NCBI RefSeq assembly: GCF_017571525.1
Contig: NZ_JAGETY010000005.1
Span: 62,001 to 126,000 of the forward strand
Direction: 5' to 3'
Source: Hymenobacter sp. BT559
GTDB lineage: Bacteria; Bacteroidota; Bacteroidia; Cytophagales; Hymenobacteraceae
DNA length: 64,000 bases
Shown: one piece after another, positions 19,619 through 28,761 of the stretch
Layout of the letters: each line of letters opens with the position of its first letter
Numbering within the stretch: position 1 is the first letter of the stretch
Position numbers and translations under genes: made by a program
Notes under the pieces: generated by a model
Database searches by the model: none
Told to the model about the DNA's origin: nothing
The model's input: the letters and a program-made list of their open reading frames with translations, nothing else

Positions 19619-20851
19619 ATGCTACGTACTCTTTTATCTCAGTTTCGGCAGTTCAGGCGTGCGTATCGGCAGCAAGAAGAATGGAAGAGACTGAATACCT
19701 GTGATGCAGAGGCGCTCAAGCTACAGGCGATGCCCAAGCAGGGCCAGATGCTAGTGGTGCGCAACGATTCCATTGGCGATTATCTCCTATATCGACCTTG
19801 GTTGCGGCAAATGGCGGCCGTTATGAAACACCGGGGGCAGCATCTGACTTTGCTCGCGAATTCCTTATGGGCACCCCTAGCGCAGCTATGGGACAGCGAT
19901 ATACTCACCGAAGTAATAGCAGTAGATTTCGGTCGCTTCAGTAAGGATTTAGCTTACCGAGTAAAGATATTACAAGCAGTTGGTGGGCTGGGAGTGGCAG
20001 AAGCAATTTACCCGGTACATGTAAGGCAAGCAGCCGTCGAGAATTTTATCCGCTTCCTGCGTGCGCCAGTACGCGTCGGTAGCCAAGGTTCGCACCCCAC
20101 AGGTGAGTGGTATGCAGCTCTCGATGCAGGTTACACCCGATTGCTGCCAACCACACGTGAAGTGCTGTTTGAATACTACCGCAACCGTGAGTTTTTTTTA
20201 CACTGGCAAACGCTTAGTGATGAGTCAACTGGTGTAGCGAGTTCAGTTGAAGTAGCTGTTGCACCACTTACGCTGCCAGCAACTGTGCGGCAACAAGCCA
20301 CCGTGATGGCCGCCAGTATTGGTAAGCCATATGTAGTGCTATTTCCTGGGGCTAGCGCTCGGCAAAAGCGTTGGCCTACCGGGCATTTTGGCCGCTTAGC
20401 GAAGTATTTGCATCAGTATTACGGAGGCAAGTATCAATTGGTGCTAGCAGGCAGTGCAGCCGACTCCGTACTGGCTCGACGTGTACAGCGAGCAGCGGGT
20501 ACAGCAGTACCCTTGCTTAACTATTGCGGTAAAACTGATCTGCCAGGCCTAGCAGCGCTCATTGCCGGTGCGCAAGCTTTAATTAGTAACGATACAGTTG
20601 CGGCACACCTGGGAGCTCAAGCCGGAACGCCCTGTGTTGTAATACTGATGGGAGAAAACTACGGTAAGTTTTTCCCTTACCCTCCCGAGTTGTTACAAAC
20701 TCCCTGCTACTGCCTGTTTCCTCCTAGCCAGGAAACCCGCTTCGCTAGGGGCGATTTTACGCACCCATCTCAAGACCCTGACCTAAGCGAAATAGACATA
20801 AGCCGTGTAGTTAGCGCTGTAATAGAATTATTAACCCCTTCAATAGCCTGA
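19619..20851 (+). CDS. Glycosyltransferase family 9 (heptosyltransferase-like)
   Basis: A 410-residue soluble or peripheral protein. The GT9 signature is seen as LVVRNDSIGDYLLYRPW near residue 45 (the GDxL nucleotide-sugar fold entry), PGASARQKRWP (about residue 240) and the acceptor-donor block ALISNDTVAAHLGAQAGTPCVVI (split here as ISNDTVAAHLG and GTPCVVI). GT9 enzymes add heptose or related sugars to lipopolysaccharide cores. It follows the ligase gene by 32 bases and shares its atypical setting inside the ribosomal cluster. Confidence 0.85.
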   Translation: MLRTLLSQFRQFRRAYRQQEEWKRLNTCDAEALKLQAMPKQGQMLVVRNDSIGDYLLYRPWLRQMAAVMKHRGQHLTLLANSLWAPLAQLWDSDILTEVIAVDFGRFSKDLAYRVKILQAVGGLGVAEAIYPVHVRQAAVENFIRFLRAPVRVGSQGSHPTGEWYAALDAGYTRLLPTTREVLFEYYRNREFFLHWQTLSDESTGVASSVEVAVAPLTLPATVRQQATVMAASIGKPYVVLFPGASARQKRWPTGHFGRLAKYLHQYYGGKYQLVLAGSAADSVLARRVQRAAGTAVPLLNYCGKTDLPGLAALIAGAQALISNDTVAAHLGAQAGTPCVVILMGENYGKFFPYPPELLQTPCYCLFPPSQETRFARGDFTHPSQDPDLSEIDISRVVSAVIELLTPSIA

Positions 20852-20900
20852 AACGAGTTTATAACGTGCTCCCAACTACGCGTTTTTTATAGCTTTTAAT

Positions 20901-21818
20901 ATGATAGCAGTTATACTGGTTAATTATAATTCTTCGGCTTATACGCTGGCGTGTGTACAGTCGCTGCGTCAGCACACCCATCCCAATACGGTTTATCGGG
21001 TAGTGGTAGTTGATAATGCTTCGTCGCCAGCCGACAAGTTGATGCTGCAACAATTAGCCGTATTTCCTGAAGTAGAAGTATGCTATTCAGATAGTAACCT
21101 GGGTTTCGCCGGCGGTAACATGTTAGGCTACCGCGTAGCCGCAGCTCAGCGCCGCCCTGCGTATGTATTTCTACTAAACAACGATACCTTACTACGTACC
21201 GATTGTCTGACTGAGCTAACTAATCTACTGACTACCCATCCTCAAGTGGGCCTAGCCGCTCCGCAAATGTTTGGCAGGAAAGGGGAATGGCAGGAAAGCT
21301 ATGGTTTCTTTCCTACTCTGGCCGATAAGTTGTTGGGCCGGGCTTTGTGCCGTGCGCTGGGGCTGGGGCACCACCCGCCGCGCGGTGCTCGAACTGCTCA
21401 GCAGCCTTATCTGGTTGATATGGTAACTGGCGCGGCTATGTTTGTCGACGCTGCACTGTTTGAGCTCGTCGGTGGCTTAGATACAGAGTATTTTCTGTAC
21501 TGCGAGGAAGAGGACCTAGCTTGGCAAGTATGGCAAGCTGGGCGGCAAGTAATGGTCTTACCAACTGCCGAATTTACCCACCTCGGAGGCAGCAGCAGTA
21601 CACCGGGATACGGTATTTTGCGTGAGTTCTACATTTCGCTAGCCTATTTTCTGCGCAAAAACTTCAGTCCTATGCACGCTTGGCTAGTTAGGTGGCTGTT
21701 CGTAGTCAAGTTGATTTTTCGGGCTCGACGCAACAAGCAGTACTTACGATTGGCAAAATTTCTGGCCCAAGGAGCACAAATGTCGGCTTCCATTCGGCCT
21801 GAAAAGCATATAGCTTGA
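20901..21818 (+). CDS. Glycosyltransferase family 2 (rhamnosyltransferase-like)
   Basis: A 305-residue GT-A enzyme. The N-terminus has VILVNYNSSAYTLACVQSL, VVVDNASS, SNLGFAGGN and then FLLNNDTLL, the metal-binding NDD-like (DXD equivalent) position. DMVTGAAMFVDAALFELVGG and YFLYCEEEDLAWQV are the conserved acceptor-side and ED segments of the WbbL-like rhamnosyltransferase group. It is probably co-transcribed with the GT9 and ligase genes and acts in surface polysaccharide assembly. Confidence 0.88.
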   Translation: MIAVILVNYNSSAYTLACVQSLRQHTHPNTVYRVVVVDNASSPADKLMLQQLAVFPEVEVCYSDSNLGFAGGNMLGYRVAAAQRRPAYVFLLNNDTLLRTDCLTELTNLLTTHPQVGLAAPQMFGRKGEWQESYGFFPTLADKLLGRALCRALGLGHHPPRGARTAQQPYLVDMVTGAAMFVDAALFELVGGLDTEYFLYCEEEDLAWQVWQAGRQVMVLPTAEFTHLGGSSSTPGYGILREFYISLAYFLRKNFSPMHAWLVRWLFVVKLIFRARRNKQYLRLAKFLAQGAQMSASIRPEKHIA

Positions 21819-21985
21819 AGCTAGAACTAGAGTAGCGCATCATTAGCCGTATGCATTGTAAGCAGAAACAGTATGGCACCTAGCAGTACTGCTTTATATT
21901 GTACTGCTGGTTAAGACAGAATTTCCTAATTAGCTGACTCATAAAATTTTTCTCAGCCCTGTTAGCTTTTCTCCGCTAAAACTCC

Positions 21986-21993
21986 TACCTTTG
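21986..21993 (+). promoter_or_regulatory. -7 element of the rplC promoter
   Basis: TACCTTTG is an exact Bacteroidota -7 box. Transcription should start about 21999-22001, placing the terminator-like hairpin at 22006-22028 at the extreme 5' end of the leader. No clean TTTG -33 box is visible. Confidence 0.7.
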
Positions 21994-22005
21994 CACTCCC
22001 TTAGC

Positions 22006-22033
22006 GAAAAGGCCACTCGGGCCTTTTCTTTTT
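22006..22033 (+). terminator. Terminator/attenuator-like hairpin in the rplC leader
   Basis: GAAAAGGCC (22006-22014) pairs perfectly with GGCCTTTTC (22020-22028), loop of five, followed by five T, 23 bases before the rplC ATG. It lies downstream of the rplC -7 box, so it is inside the leader rather than only ending the glycan genes. It may attenuate the whole downstream ribosomal cluster, end the glycan transcript, or both. Confidence 0.7.
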
Positions 22034-22056
22034 GTGTCATTTAATATCCACACAGA

Positions 22057-22677
22057 ATGCCTGGCATCATCGGTAAAAAAATCGGTATGACAAGCCTCTT
22101 CACTCCGGACGGGAAAAACATTCCCTGCACGCTCATCGAGGCGGGTCCGTGCGTAGTGACGCAGGTTAAGACGGTCGAAACGGACGGCTATAATGCTGTT
22201 CAAATCGGCTATGGCGAGAAAAAAGCCAAAAACACCACCAAAGCTCTGGCTGGCCACTTCGCCAAAGCCGGCACCACGCCTAAGAAGCGCTTGGTAGAGT
22301 TCCGCACCGAAGACGTAGCCACCTACTCGCTCGGCAGCACGGTTGAAACCACGCTGTTCGAAGAAGGTGAGTTTGTTGACGTAGTTGGCACCTCGAAAGG
22401 CAAAGGCTTCCAAGGCGTTGTGAAGCGCTACAACTTCCAGGGCGTGGGTGGCCAAACCCACGGCCAGCACAACCGCCTGCGTCACCCCGGTTCTATCGGT
22501 GCTTGCTCATGGCCTTCGCGCGTATTCAAAGGAATGCGCATGGGTGGCCGTATGGGCACGGACCGCGTCAAGATTCAGAACCTGAAGGTGATGCGTATTG
22601 TAGCTGATAAGAACCTGATTCTGGTGAGCGGCTCGGTGCCCGGTGCCAAGAATGGCTACGTGGTTCTGGAGAAATAA
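22057..22677 (+). CDS. rplC: 50S ribosomal protein L3
   Basis: A 206-residue protein. It starts [15 protein letters not shown] and contains the conserved [14 protein letters not shown] and the [18 protein letters not shown] loop region (key residues [12 protein letters not shown]) that reaches the peptidyl transferase centre, including the Gln in [10 protein letters not shown]. First gene of the block that normally continues straight from rpsJ. Confidence 0.98.
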   Translation: MPGIIGKKIGMTSLFTPDGKNIPCTLIEAGPCVVTQVKTVETDGYNAVQIGYGEKKAKNTTKALAGHFAKAGTTPKKRLVEFRTEDVATYSLGSTVETTLFEEGEFVDVVGTSKGKGFQGVVKRYNFQGVGGQTHGQHNRLRHPGSIGACSWPSRVFKGMRMGGRMGTDRVKIQNLKVMRIVADKNLILVSGSVPGAKNGYVVLEK

Positions 22678-22696
22678 CCTGCTAAGCTTACTAGAG

Positions 22697-23344
22697 ATGG
22701 AACTGTCCGTATTCAATAGCAAAGGCGAAGACACTGGCCGCAAGGTTACGCTGTCCGACGCCGTGTTTGGCCACGAGCCAAACGAGCACGTCATGTACCT
22801 CGACGTGAAGCAGTACCTGGCCAACCAGCGTCAGGGTACGCACAAATCGAAGCAGCGCGCCGAAGTGGCCCGCACCACCAAGAAACTGAAGAAGCAGAAA
22901 GGCACCGGTGGTGCCCGTGCTGGTTCGATGAAATCGGGTGTATTCGTAGGTGGTGGCCGTATGTTTGGCCCACAGCCCCGCGACTATGGCTTCAAGCTGA
23001 ACAAAAAGACCAAGCGCGTCGCTCGTCTGTCAGCCCTGTCGGTGCTGGCTCGCGAAGGCAAAGTAGCCTTGGTTGAAAATCTGACGCTGAGCACTCCTAA
23101 GACCAAAGAGTTCGTTGCTATCCTCGACGGTCTGAAGCTCAACAATGGCCGCAAGACCTTGTACGTAGCCGCTGAGGCCGACAAGAACCTGCTGCTGAGC
23201 GCCCGCAACGTGCAGAAGGTGAAAATTGCTACCCCTGTAGCCCTCAACACCCACGACTTGTTGAACACCGATACCCTGCTCCTGAGCGAGGAAGGTCTGC
23301 GTTCGCTGGAGCAATTGTACACCGCTAATAACTCTGCCGAATAA
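22697..23344 (+). CDS. rplD: 50S ribosomal protein L4
   Basis: A 215-residue protein. The extended loop is present (KQKGTGGARAGSMKSGVFVGGG, key residues KGTGGARAG). The frame is open from 22643, but MELSVFNSKG at 22697 is the family start. L4 lines the exit tunnel and in Gammaproteobacteria also represses its own operon. It overlaps rplW by one base (TAATG). Confidence 0.97.
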   Translation: MELSVFNSKGEDTGRKVTLSDAVFGHEPNEHVMYLDVKQYLANQRQGTHKSKQRAEVARTTKKLKKQKGTGGARAGSMKSGVFVGGGRMFGPQPRDYGFKLNKKTKRVARLSALSVLAREGKVALVENLTLSTPKTKEFVAILDGLKLNNGRKTLYVAAEADKNLLLSARNVQKVKIATPVALNTHDLLNTDTLLLSEEGLRSLEQLYTANNSAE

Positions 23345-23631
23345 TGAGCACGCTGAAACGCCCCATTATCACCGAGAAGGCCACCAGCCTCACCGAAAAA
23401 GGCCGCTACGTGTTCGAAGTAGAGCGCACGGCCAATAAGGTGCAGATTAAAAAGGACATCGAGCAACTATACGGCGTGACCGTGCTAGGCATCAACACGA
23501 TGCGCACGATTGGCAAAGTAAAGTCGAAGTTCACCAAAGGTGGCCAGGTTTCGGGTCGTCGTTCGCACGGCAAAAAAGCCGTCGTGACCCTGAAAGATGG
23601 TGACATTATTGATTTCTACGGCAATCTCTAA
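23344..23631 (+). CDS. rplW: 50S ribosomal protein L23
   Basis: A 95-residue protein. KRPIITEKATSLTEKGRYVF and VNTMRTIGK-like text (INTMRTIGK) identify L23, which sits at the tunnel exit and docks trigger factor and SRP. Its ATG shares a base with the rplD stop, so the two are translationally coupled. Confidence 0.97.
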   Translation: MSTLKRPIITEKATSLTEKGRYVFEVERTANKVQIKKDIEQLYGVTVLGINTMRTIGKVKSKFTKGGQVSGRRSHGKKAVVTLKDGDIIDFYGNL

Positions 23632-23664
23632 TTGCCTTCGCCGCAAAAGCCCAACTAGCTAGTA

Positions 23665-24492
23665 ATGGCACTTAAAAAACTCAGACCCACTACGCCAGGC
23701 CAACGCTTCCGCGTAGCCCCGGCCTTCGACGAGCTAACCACGTCGACGCCGGAGAAGTCGTTGCTGACCTCGCTCAAAAAGAGCGGTGGTCGTAACTCTC
23801 AGGGTAAAATGTCTAACCGCTACATCGGCGGTGGACACAAGACCCAGTATCGTATCGTTGACTTCAAGCGTGACAAGAACGGTGTTCCTGCTACAGTGAA
23901 GACCATCGAGTACGACCCTAACCGTACCGCTCGTATTGCCCTGCTGCACTACGCCGACGGCGAGAAGCGCTACATCATTGCCCCTGCTGGCCTGAATGTA
24001 GATACCGTTATCGTATCGGGCCCCGGTGTAGCTCCGGAAGTTGGCAACGCATTGCCGCTCCGTGAGATGCCCCTCGGTACTATCGTGCACAACATCGAAC
24101 TACAGCCCGGCCAAGGTGCTGCTATCGCTCGCTCAGCTGGTACTTACGCTCAGCTTGTAGCCCGTGAGGACCGTTACGCTACGCTGAAATTGCCTTCGGG
24201 TGAAATGCGTATGGTACTGGTTACCTGCACCGCTACGGTTGGTACGGTATCGAACGGTGACCACATGAACGTGGTAATGGGCAAAGCCGGTCGCAACCGT
24301 TGGGCTGGTCGTCGTCCCCGCGTTCGTGGTGTAGCTATGAACCCTGTTGACCACCCCATGGGTGGTGGTGAAGGTAAGTCGTCGGGTGGTCACCCGCGCA
24401 GCCGCAATGGTATCTTCGCTAAAGGTCAGAAGACCCGCAACAAGAATAAGTACTCTGAAAACCTGATTGTCAGCCGCAAAGGCAAGAAGTAA
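23665..24492 (+). CDS. rplB: 50S ribosomal protein L2
   Basis: A 275-residue protein. [18 protein letters not shown] near residue 42, the [15 protein letters not shown] segment and the essential His in [18 protein letters not shown] are intact. It organises the peptidyl transferase centre and 23S rRNA domain IV. Confidence 0.98.
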   Translation: MALKKLRPTTPGQRFRVAPAFDELTTSTPEKSLLTSLKKSGGRNSQGKMSNRYIGGGHKTQYRIVDFKRDKNGVPATVKTIEYDPNRTARIALLHYADGEKRYIIAPAGLNVDTVIVSGPGVAPEVGNALPLREMPLGTIVHNIELQPGQGAAIARSAGTYAQLVAREDRYATLKLPSGEMRMVLVTCTATVGTVSNGDHMNVVMGKAGRNRWAGRRPRVRGVAMNPVDHPMGGGEGKSSGGHPRSRNGIFAKGQKTRNKNKYSENLIVSRKGKK

Positions 24493-24495
24493 TAT

Positions 24496-24774
24496 ATGGC
24501 ACGTTCACTCAAAAAAGGGCCGTACATTGACTTCCGGCTCGAAAAAAAGGTAGAAGCGCTGGATAGCGCTGGCAAGAAGTCAGTGGTTAAAACTTGGTCG
24601 CGGCGCTCAATGATTTCGCCCGACTTCGTAGGCCACACCTTCGCAGTCCACAACGGGAATAAGTTCATCCCGGTTTATGTAACTGAAAACATGGTCGGCC
24701 ATAAACTCGGTGAGTTCGCACCTACGCGCAACTTCCGCGGCCACGTCGCCAAAAAAGATAAAGGCAAGCGTTAA
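24496..24774 (+). CDS. rpsS: 30S ribosomal protein S19
   Basis: A 92-residue protein starting [18 protein letters not shown] and containing [20 protein letters not shown] and the C-terminal [12 protein letters not shown]. It is located at the top of the 30S head. The gap to rplB is only three bases. Confidence 0.98.
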   Translation: MARSLKKGPYIDFRLEKKVEALDSAGKKSVVKTWSRRSMISPDFVGHTFAVHNGNKFIPVYVTENMVGHKLGEFAPTRNFRGHVAKKDKGKR

Positions 24775-24775
24775 G

Positions 24776-25213
24776 ATGGAAGCAGTAGCCAAACTCCGTA
24801 ACGTGCCTACCTCGCCGCGCAAGATGCGCCTGGTAGCCAATCTGGTACGCGGCAAGCGCGTAACCCAGGCCCTCGGTCTGCTCCGTTTCGAAGCCAACTC
24901 GGGTGCCGAGAAGGTAGAGAAGCTTCTCCTGTCGGCCCTAGCCAACTGGCAGCAGCAAAACGCTGAGGAGCGCATCGAAGATGCCAACCTCTACGTCACC
25001 GAAATCTTCGTGGACGAAGGACGCCAGCTGAAGCGCCTGCGCCCCGCCCCTCAGGGCCGTGGCCACCGCATCCGCAAGCGCTCGAACCACATCACGCTGA
25101 CGGTTGGCCCGCAGCGCGAGTCGCAAATGTCGAAAAAAGAGTTAAACGCGCTAAAGCGTGCTATCTCGACCATCGACGCGGCAACTTCTACCGAAACCCC
25201 CGCTAACGCCTAA
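24776..25213 (+). CDS. rplV: 50S ribosomal protein L22
   Basis: A 145-residue protein. [19 protein letters not shown] and the hairpin-loop text [17 protein letters not shown] identify it. The frame opens earlier at 24710, overlapping rpsS, but the ATG at 24776, one base after the rpsS stop, gives the standard N-terminus. About 25 residues longer than the common form because of a C-terminal tail rich in Ala/Thr. Confidence 0.96.
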   Translation: MEAVAKLRNVPTSPRKMRLVANLVRGKRVTQALGLLRFEANSGAEKVEKLLLSALANWQQQNAEERIEDANLYVTEIFVDEGRQLKRLRPAPQGRGHRIRKRSNHITLTVGPQRESQMSKKELNALKRAISTIDAATSTETPANA

Positions 25214-25219
25214 TCTACC

Positions 25220-26101
25220 ATGGGACAAAAAGTAAATCCGGTTGGCTTTCGACTCGGCGTTATCAAAGGCTGGGACTCTAACTGGTACGGTGGCAAAGAT
25301 TTTGCCGACAAACTAGTTGAAGACGAAAAGATTCGCAAATACATCAACGCCCGTATTCAAAAGGGTGGTATCTCACGCATCGTTATCGAGCGCACCCTGA
25401 AGCGCATCACCATCACCATCAACACGGCTCGCCCGGGTGTGGTAATTGGTAAAGGCGGCCAGGAGGTAGATAAGATTAAGGACGAACTCAAGGAAATTAC
25501 AAAGAAGGACGTTCAAATCAATATATTCGAGATTAAGCGCCCTGAGCTAGACGCTCGCCTCGTAGGTGAGAGCATCGCTCAGCAGCTGGCTGCTCGTATC
25601 TCGTTCCGCCGTGCAATGAAAATGTCAATTCAGGCTGCGCTCCGCGCTGGTGCTGAGGGCATCAAAATTCAGTGCGGTGGTCGTTTGGGCGGTGCTGAAA
25701 TCGCCCGCTCGGAGCAGTACAAGGAAGGTCGCACCCCACTACATACACTGCGTGCCGACATCGACTATGCTTTGTCAGAAGCCCAAACGGTGTATGGTAA
25801 AATTGGCATCAAAGTGTGGGTAATGCGTGGTGAGGTATTCGGCAAGCCCGACCTTTCGCCTAACCAGGCTCCTGCTGGTGGCCAAGGTGGCGATGAGCGC
25901 GGCGGTCGTAATGACCGTGGCCCGCGTAATGACCGTGGCGGTGACCGCGGCCCGCGTCGCGATGGTGACCGTGGTGGTGACCGTGGTCCGCGTCGTGACG
26001 GCCAGGGTGGCGGTGCCAACCGTGGTGGTCAAGGCGGTGGCAACCGCGGCGGCCAAGGTGGTGCTAACCGTGGCGGTCAAGGTGGCGGCCCCCGTCGCTA
26101 A
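25220..26101 (+). CDS. rpsC: 30S ribosomal protein S3 with long RGG-type C-terminal tail
   Basis: A 293-residue protein. Residues 1 to about 212 are ordinary S3: [13 protein letters not shown] start, KH domain with [13 protein letters not shown], and the [20 protein letters not shown] region at the mRNA entry. From about residue 215 (base 25862) to the end there is a tail of about 78 residues of Gly, Arg, Asp, Asn and Gln in repeated [10 protein letters not shown] and NRGGQGG units, resembling RNA-binding RGG boxes. The usual length is about 210-235, so the tail is an added low-complexity extension. Its function is unknown. Confidence 0.96.
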   Translation: MGQKVNPVGFRLGVIKGWDSNWYGGKDFADKLVEDEKIRKYINARIQKGGISRIVIERTLKRITITINTARPGVVIGKGGQEVDKIKDELKEITKKDVQINIFEIKRPELDARLVGESIAQQLAARISFRRAMKMSIQAALRAGAEGIKIQCGGRLGGAEIARSEQYKEGRTPLHTLRADIDYALSEAQTVYGKIGIKVWVMRGEVFGKPDLSPNQAPAGGQGGDERGGRNDRGPRNDRGGDRGPRRDGDRGGDRGPRRDGQGGGANRGGQGGGNRGGQGGANRGGQGGGPRR

Positions 26102-26117
26102 GCTTTAATTGAAAGTC

Positions 26118-26157
26118 TAAACCGTATCCTGAATTATTCTTTTCAGGGTACGGTTTA
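26118..26157 (+). promoter_or_regulatory. Hairpin between rpsC and rplP
   Basis: Sixteen-base arms, TAAACCGTATCCTGAA (26118-26133) and TTCAGGGTACGGTTTA (26142-26157), pair fully with one U-G pair. The loop is eight bases. Only after another eight bases does a T-rich stretch follow, so it could be a weak terminator, a processing signal or a protein-binding leader for rplP. Confidence 0.6.
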
Positions 26158-26195
26158 ACGCTAATAATTTTTTAAGTTTTCTTTTTTTACTCAAG

Positions 26196-26624
26196 ATGTT
26201 ACAACCGAAAAGGACCAAGTATCGCAAGATGCAAAAGGGTCGCGTAACAGGCCTAGCCTACCGCGGCAGCTCCATAGACTTCGGTTCGTTCGCGCTTAAG
26301 TCACTGGAAATCTCTTGGATTACGGCTCGCCAGATTGAGGCTGCTCGTATTGCCATGACCCGTGCTATGAAACGCGAAGGGCAAGTATGGATTCGCATTT
26401 TCCCAGATAAGCCAATTACCAAGAAGCCTGCTGAAGTGCGGATGGGTAAGGGTAAAGGTTCGCCCGAGTACTGGGTAGCCTGCGTGAAGCCTGGCCAAAT
26501 CATGTTTGAATCGGATGGCGTGAGCCTCGAAACCGCAAAAGAGTCGCTGCGCCTAGCGGCTCAGAAGCTGCCGGTTCGTACCTCATTTGTAGTTCGTCGC
26601 GACTACGTAGAGAACGCTGCTTAA
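26196..26624 (+). CDS. rplP: 50S ribosomal protein L16
   Basis: A 142-residue protein starting [16 protein letters not shown], with [18 protein letters not shown] (key EAARIA) and [18 protein letters not shown]. It helps form the A-tRNA site of the 50S subunit. Separated from rpsC by a 94-base gap with a strong hairpin, unlike the tight spacing elsewhere in this block. Confidence 0.97.
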   Translation: MLQPKRTKYRKMQKGRVTGLAYRGSSIDFGSFALKSLEISWITARQIEAARIAMTRAMKREGQVWIRIFPDKPITKKPAEVRMGKGKGSPEYWVACVKPGQIMFESDGVSLETAKESLRLAAQKLPVRTSFVVRRDYVENAA

Positions 26625-26628
26625 TTCG

Positions 26629-26838
26629 ATGAAAAACGAAGAAATCCGCGCCCTGTCGCTCGACGACCTGCGCACTCAGATTAAGACCGAGCAAACCAAC
26701 GGCCAGCAGATGCGCTTCGCGCACGCTATCAGCCCGCTCGAAAACCCCGGCCGCCTGAAGGCCAACCGCAAAACCGTTGCTCGCCTGCAAACGGAGCTTT
26801 CGCGTCGGAACAATGAGCAGGCCTCTAACAAAGCCTAG
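26629..26838 (+). CDS. rpmC: 50S ribosomal protein L29
   Basis: A 69-residue, all-helical protein. [18 protein letters not shown] and the internal [19 protein letters not shown] are typical. Located at the tunnel exit beside L23. Four bases after rplP. Confidence 0.95.
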   Translation: MKNEEIRALSLDDLRTQIKTEQTNGQQMRFAHAISPLENPGRLKANRKTVARLQTELSRRNNEQASNKA

Positions 26839-26840
26839 TA

Positions 26841-27140
26841 ATGGAACCGACTCAAGAAAACCTTCTGCCGGCTCACGATAACGCTTCGGACCGCAACATG
26901 CGGAAAGAAATCGTGGGCAAGGTGACCAGCTCTAAGATGGATAAGTCCATCACGGTAGCCGTTGTTGCAAAACACCAGCACCCGATTTACGGCAAATTCG
27001 TGAGCAAGACCACCAAGTTCCACGCCCACGACGAGAAAAACGAGTGCGGCGAAGGTGACCTGGTGCGCATCATGAGCACCCGCCCCCTGAGCAAGACCAA
27101 GCGCTGGCGCTTGGTTGAAATTGTTGAACGTGCTAAATAA
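26841..27140 (+). CDS. rpsQ: 30S ribosomal protein S17
   Basis: A 99-residue protein. The OB-fold core starts at [18 protein letters not shown] (Met20, base 26898) and contains [15 protein letters not shown] and [13 protein letters not shown]. The first 19 residues (acidic, Asn/Pro-rich) are an extension compared with the usual 85-residue form. The ATG at 26841, two bases after the rpmC stop, supports the long form, but 26898 is a possible start. Confidence 0.95.
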   Translation: MEPTQENLLPAHDNASDRNMRKEIVGKVTSSKMDKSITVAVVAKHQHPIYGKFVSKTTKFHAHDEKNECGEGDLVRIMSTRPLSKTKRWRLVEIVERAK

Positions 27141-27149
27141 TCCTGAACG

Positions 27150-27518
27150 ATGATACAGCAAGAATCCCGCCTCACGGTAGCCGACAATAGCGGCGCCAAG
27201 GAAGTGCTCTGCATCCGCGTACTGGGTGGCACGGGCAAGAAATACGCTACGGTTGGTGATAAAATCGTGGTAGCCATCAAATCGGCTATACCTTCGGGCA
27301 ACGCCAAGAAGGGTACGGTTAGCAAGGCCGTTATCGTACGTGTGAAGAAAGAAATCCGCCGCAAGGACGGTTCTTACATCCGCTTCGATGACAACGCTGC
27401 CGTACTGCTCAACAACAACGACGAGCCCCGCGGCACGCGCATTTTCGGGCCAGTAGCCCGCGAACTGCGCGAGAAGCAGTTCATGAAAATCGTATCGTTA
27501 GCCCCTGAAGTAATTTAA
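27150..27518 (+). CDS. rplN: 50S ribosomal protein L14
   Basis: A 122-residue protein of exact family length. [35 protein letters not shown] and the [15 protein letters not shown] block are all present. It bridges to the 30S subunit. Confidence 0.98.
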   Translation: MIQQESRLTVADNSGAKEVLCIRVLGGTGKKYATVGDKIVVAIKSAIPSGNAKKGTVSKAVIVRVKKEIRRKDGSYIRFDDNAAVLLNNNDEPRGTRIFGPVARELREKQFMKIVSLAPEVI

Positions 27519-27521
27519 GTT

Positions 27522-27785
27522 ATGGCAACGAAACAGAAAGCAGCCCCCGTTCAGCTGCACGTGAAGACGGGCGACAACGTACTCGTAATTGCTGGCGATG
27601 AAAAGGGCAAGCGTGGCGTTATCAAGTCGGTGAACCGCTCGACGCAGCGCGTCATCGTAGAAGGCCTAAACCTGGTAACCAAGCACAACAAGCCGAGTGC
27701 GAAGAACCCCCAGGGCGGCATCACCAAAATCGAAAGCCCCATTCACGTGTCGAACGTGAAGAAGGTTGATTCGGCCACCGCTTAA
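27522..27785 (+). CDS. rplX: 50S ribosomal protein L24
   Basis: An 87-residue protein, slightly short of the usual 100-105. The KOW motif is clear ([20 protein letters not shown]) and [18 protein letters not shown] follows. It initiates 50S assembly. The missing residues are at the C-terminus. Confidence 0.95.
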   Translation: MATKQKAAPVQLHVKTGDNVLVIAGDEKGKRGVIKSVNRSTQRVIVEGLNLVTKHNKPSAKNPQGGITKIESPIHVSNVKKVDSATA

Positions 27786-27799
27786 TCCGCACTACGACC

Positions 27800-28357
27800 A
27801 TGGCCCGTCTAAAAGATAAATACGAAAAAGAGGTGGTACCCGCGCTCCAGGAGAAATTCCAGTATAAGAGCATCATGCAGGTACCGCGCATCACCAAAAT
27901 CTGCATCAACCGTGGCATCGGTGCCGCTGTTGCTGACAAGAAGCTGGTTGACAACGGGGTAGAAGAGTTGACGACCATCACCGGTCAGAAAGCTGTTCCA
28001 ACCATCGCGAAGCGTTCGGTTTCTAACTTCAAACTCCGTGAGGGTATGCCCATCGGTGCGCGCGTTACGCTGCGCGGCGAGCGGATGTACGAATTCCTGG
28101 ACCGTTTGCTGACCGTGGCCTTGCCCCGTGTACGTGACTTCAAAGGCATCAACGATAAGGGCTTCGACGGCCGGGGTAATTATACCCTAGGTGTAAAGGA
28201 GCAGATTATCTTCCCCGAGATTTCGATTGATAAAATCAAAGGCATCTCTGGTATGGATATCACCTTCGTAACGACGGCCGAAAACGATGAGCAAAGCTAT
28301 GAGCTTCTCCGCGCTTTCGGTATGCCCTTCGCTAACGCTAAAAAGGAAGCTGAATAA
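27800..28357 (+). CDS. rplE: 50S ribosomal protein L5
   Basis: A 185-residue protein. [33 protein letters not shown] and the [18 protein letters not shown] segment identify L5, which contacts 5S rRNA and P-site tRNA. Its stop codon shares a base with the rpsN start. Confidence 0.97.
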   Translation: MARLKDKYEKEVVPALQEKFQYKSIMQVPRITKICINRGIGAAVADKKLVDNGVEELTTITGQKAVPTIAKRSVSNFKLREGMPIGARVTLRGERMYEFLDRLLTVALPRVRDFKGINDKGFDGRGNYTLGVKEQIIFPEISIDKIKGISGMDITFVTTAENDEQSYELLRAFGMPFANAKKEAE

Positions 28358-28626
28358 TGGCTAAAGAATCTATCAAAGCCCGGGCCCGCAAGCGCGTTGC
28401 CCTGGTAGCCCGCTACGCTGAGAAGCGCAAGGCCCTGAAAGCTGCCGGTGACTACGCTGGCCTCGACAAGCTGCCCCGCAACGCGTCGCCTGTGCGTTTG
28501 CACAACCGCGACATGATTGACGGCCGCCCCCGTGGCTACATGCGCAAGTTTGGTATCAGCCGCGTTCGCTTCCGCGAAATGGCGCTGGCTGGTAAGATTC
28601 CCGGCGTTACGAAGTCGAGCTGGTAG
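28357..28626 (+). CDS. rpsN: 30S ribosomal protein S14 (zinc-independent form)
   Basis: An 89-residue protein without any cysteine, hence the long zinc-independent type rather than the 61-residue CxxC type. [33 protein letters not shown] and a final KSSW are conserved. Starts in the rplE stop (TAATG). It is followed by a strong terminator, dividing the spc operon here. Confidence 0.97.
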   Translation: MAKESIKARARKRVALVARYAEKRKALKAAGDYAGLDKLPRNASPVRLHNRDMIDGRPRGYMRKFGISRVRFREMALAGKIPGVTKSSW

Positions 28627-28647
28627 TACTACAGCTTAGAGAATATG

Positions 28648-28680
28648 AAGCCCTCAACTTACCGAGTTGAGGGCTTTTTT
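28648..28680 (+). terminator. Rho-independent terminator after rpsN
   Basis: AAGCCCTCAACT (28648-28659) pairs perfectly with AGTTGAGGGCTT (28665-28676), loop of five, then a run of T to 28680. A strong terminator in the middle of the ribosomal cluster. Confidence 0.92.
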
Positions 28681-28747
28681 GTCTAATAGTTGAGTCGTCA
28701 CAAATTTTTGTTGAAAGTGGGCCTTGCATAAGTGCCACACTTCCTGC

Positions 28748-28755
28748 TACCTTTG
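28748..28755 (+). promoter_or_regulatory. -7 element upstream of the rpsN-rpsH non-coding segment
   Basis: TACCTTTG, exact consensus. A TTG at 28724-28726 is at about the right distance for a -33 box. A transcript would start near 28762 and cover a GC-rich, hairpin-forming segment before a second promoter at 28903. Confidence 0.65.
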
Positions 28756-28761
28756 CACCCC

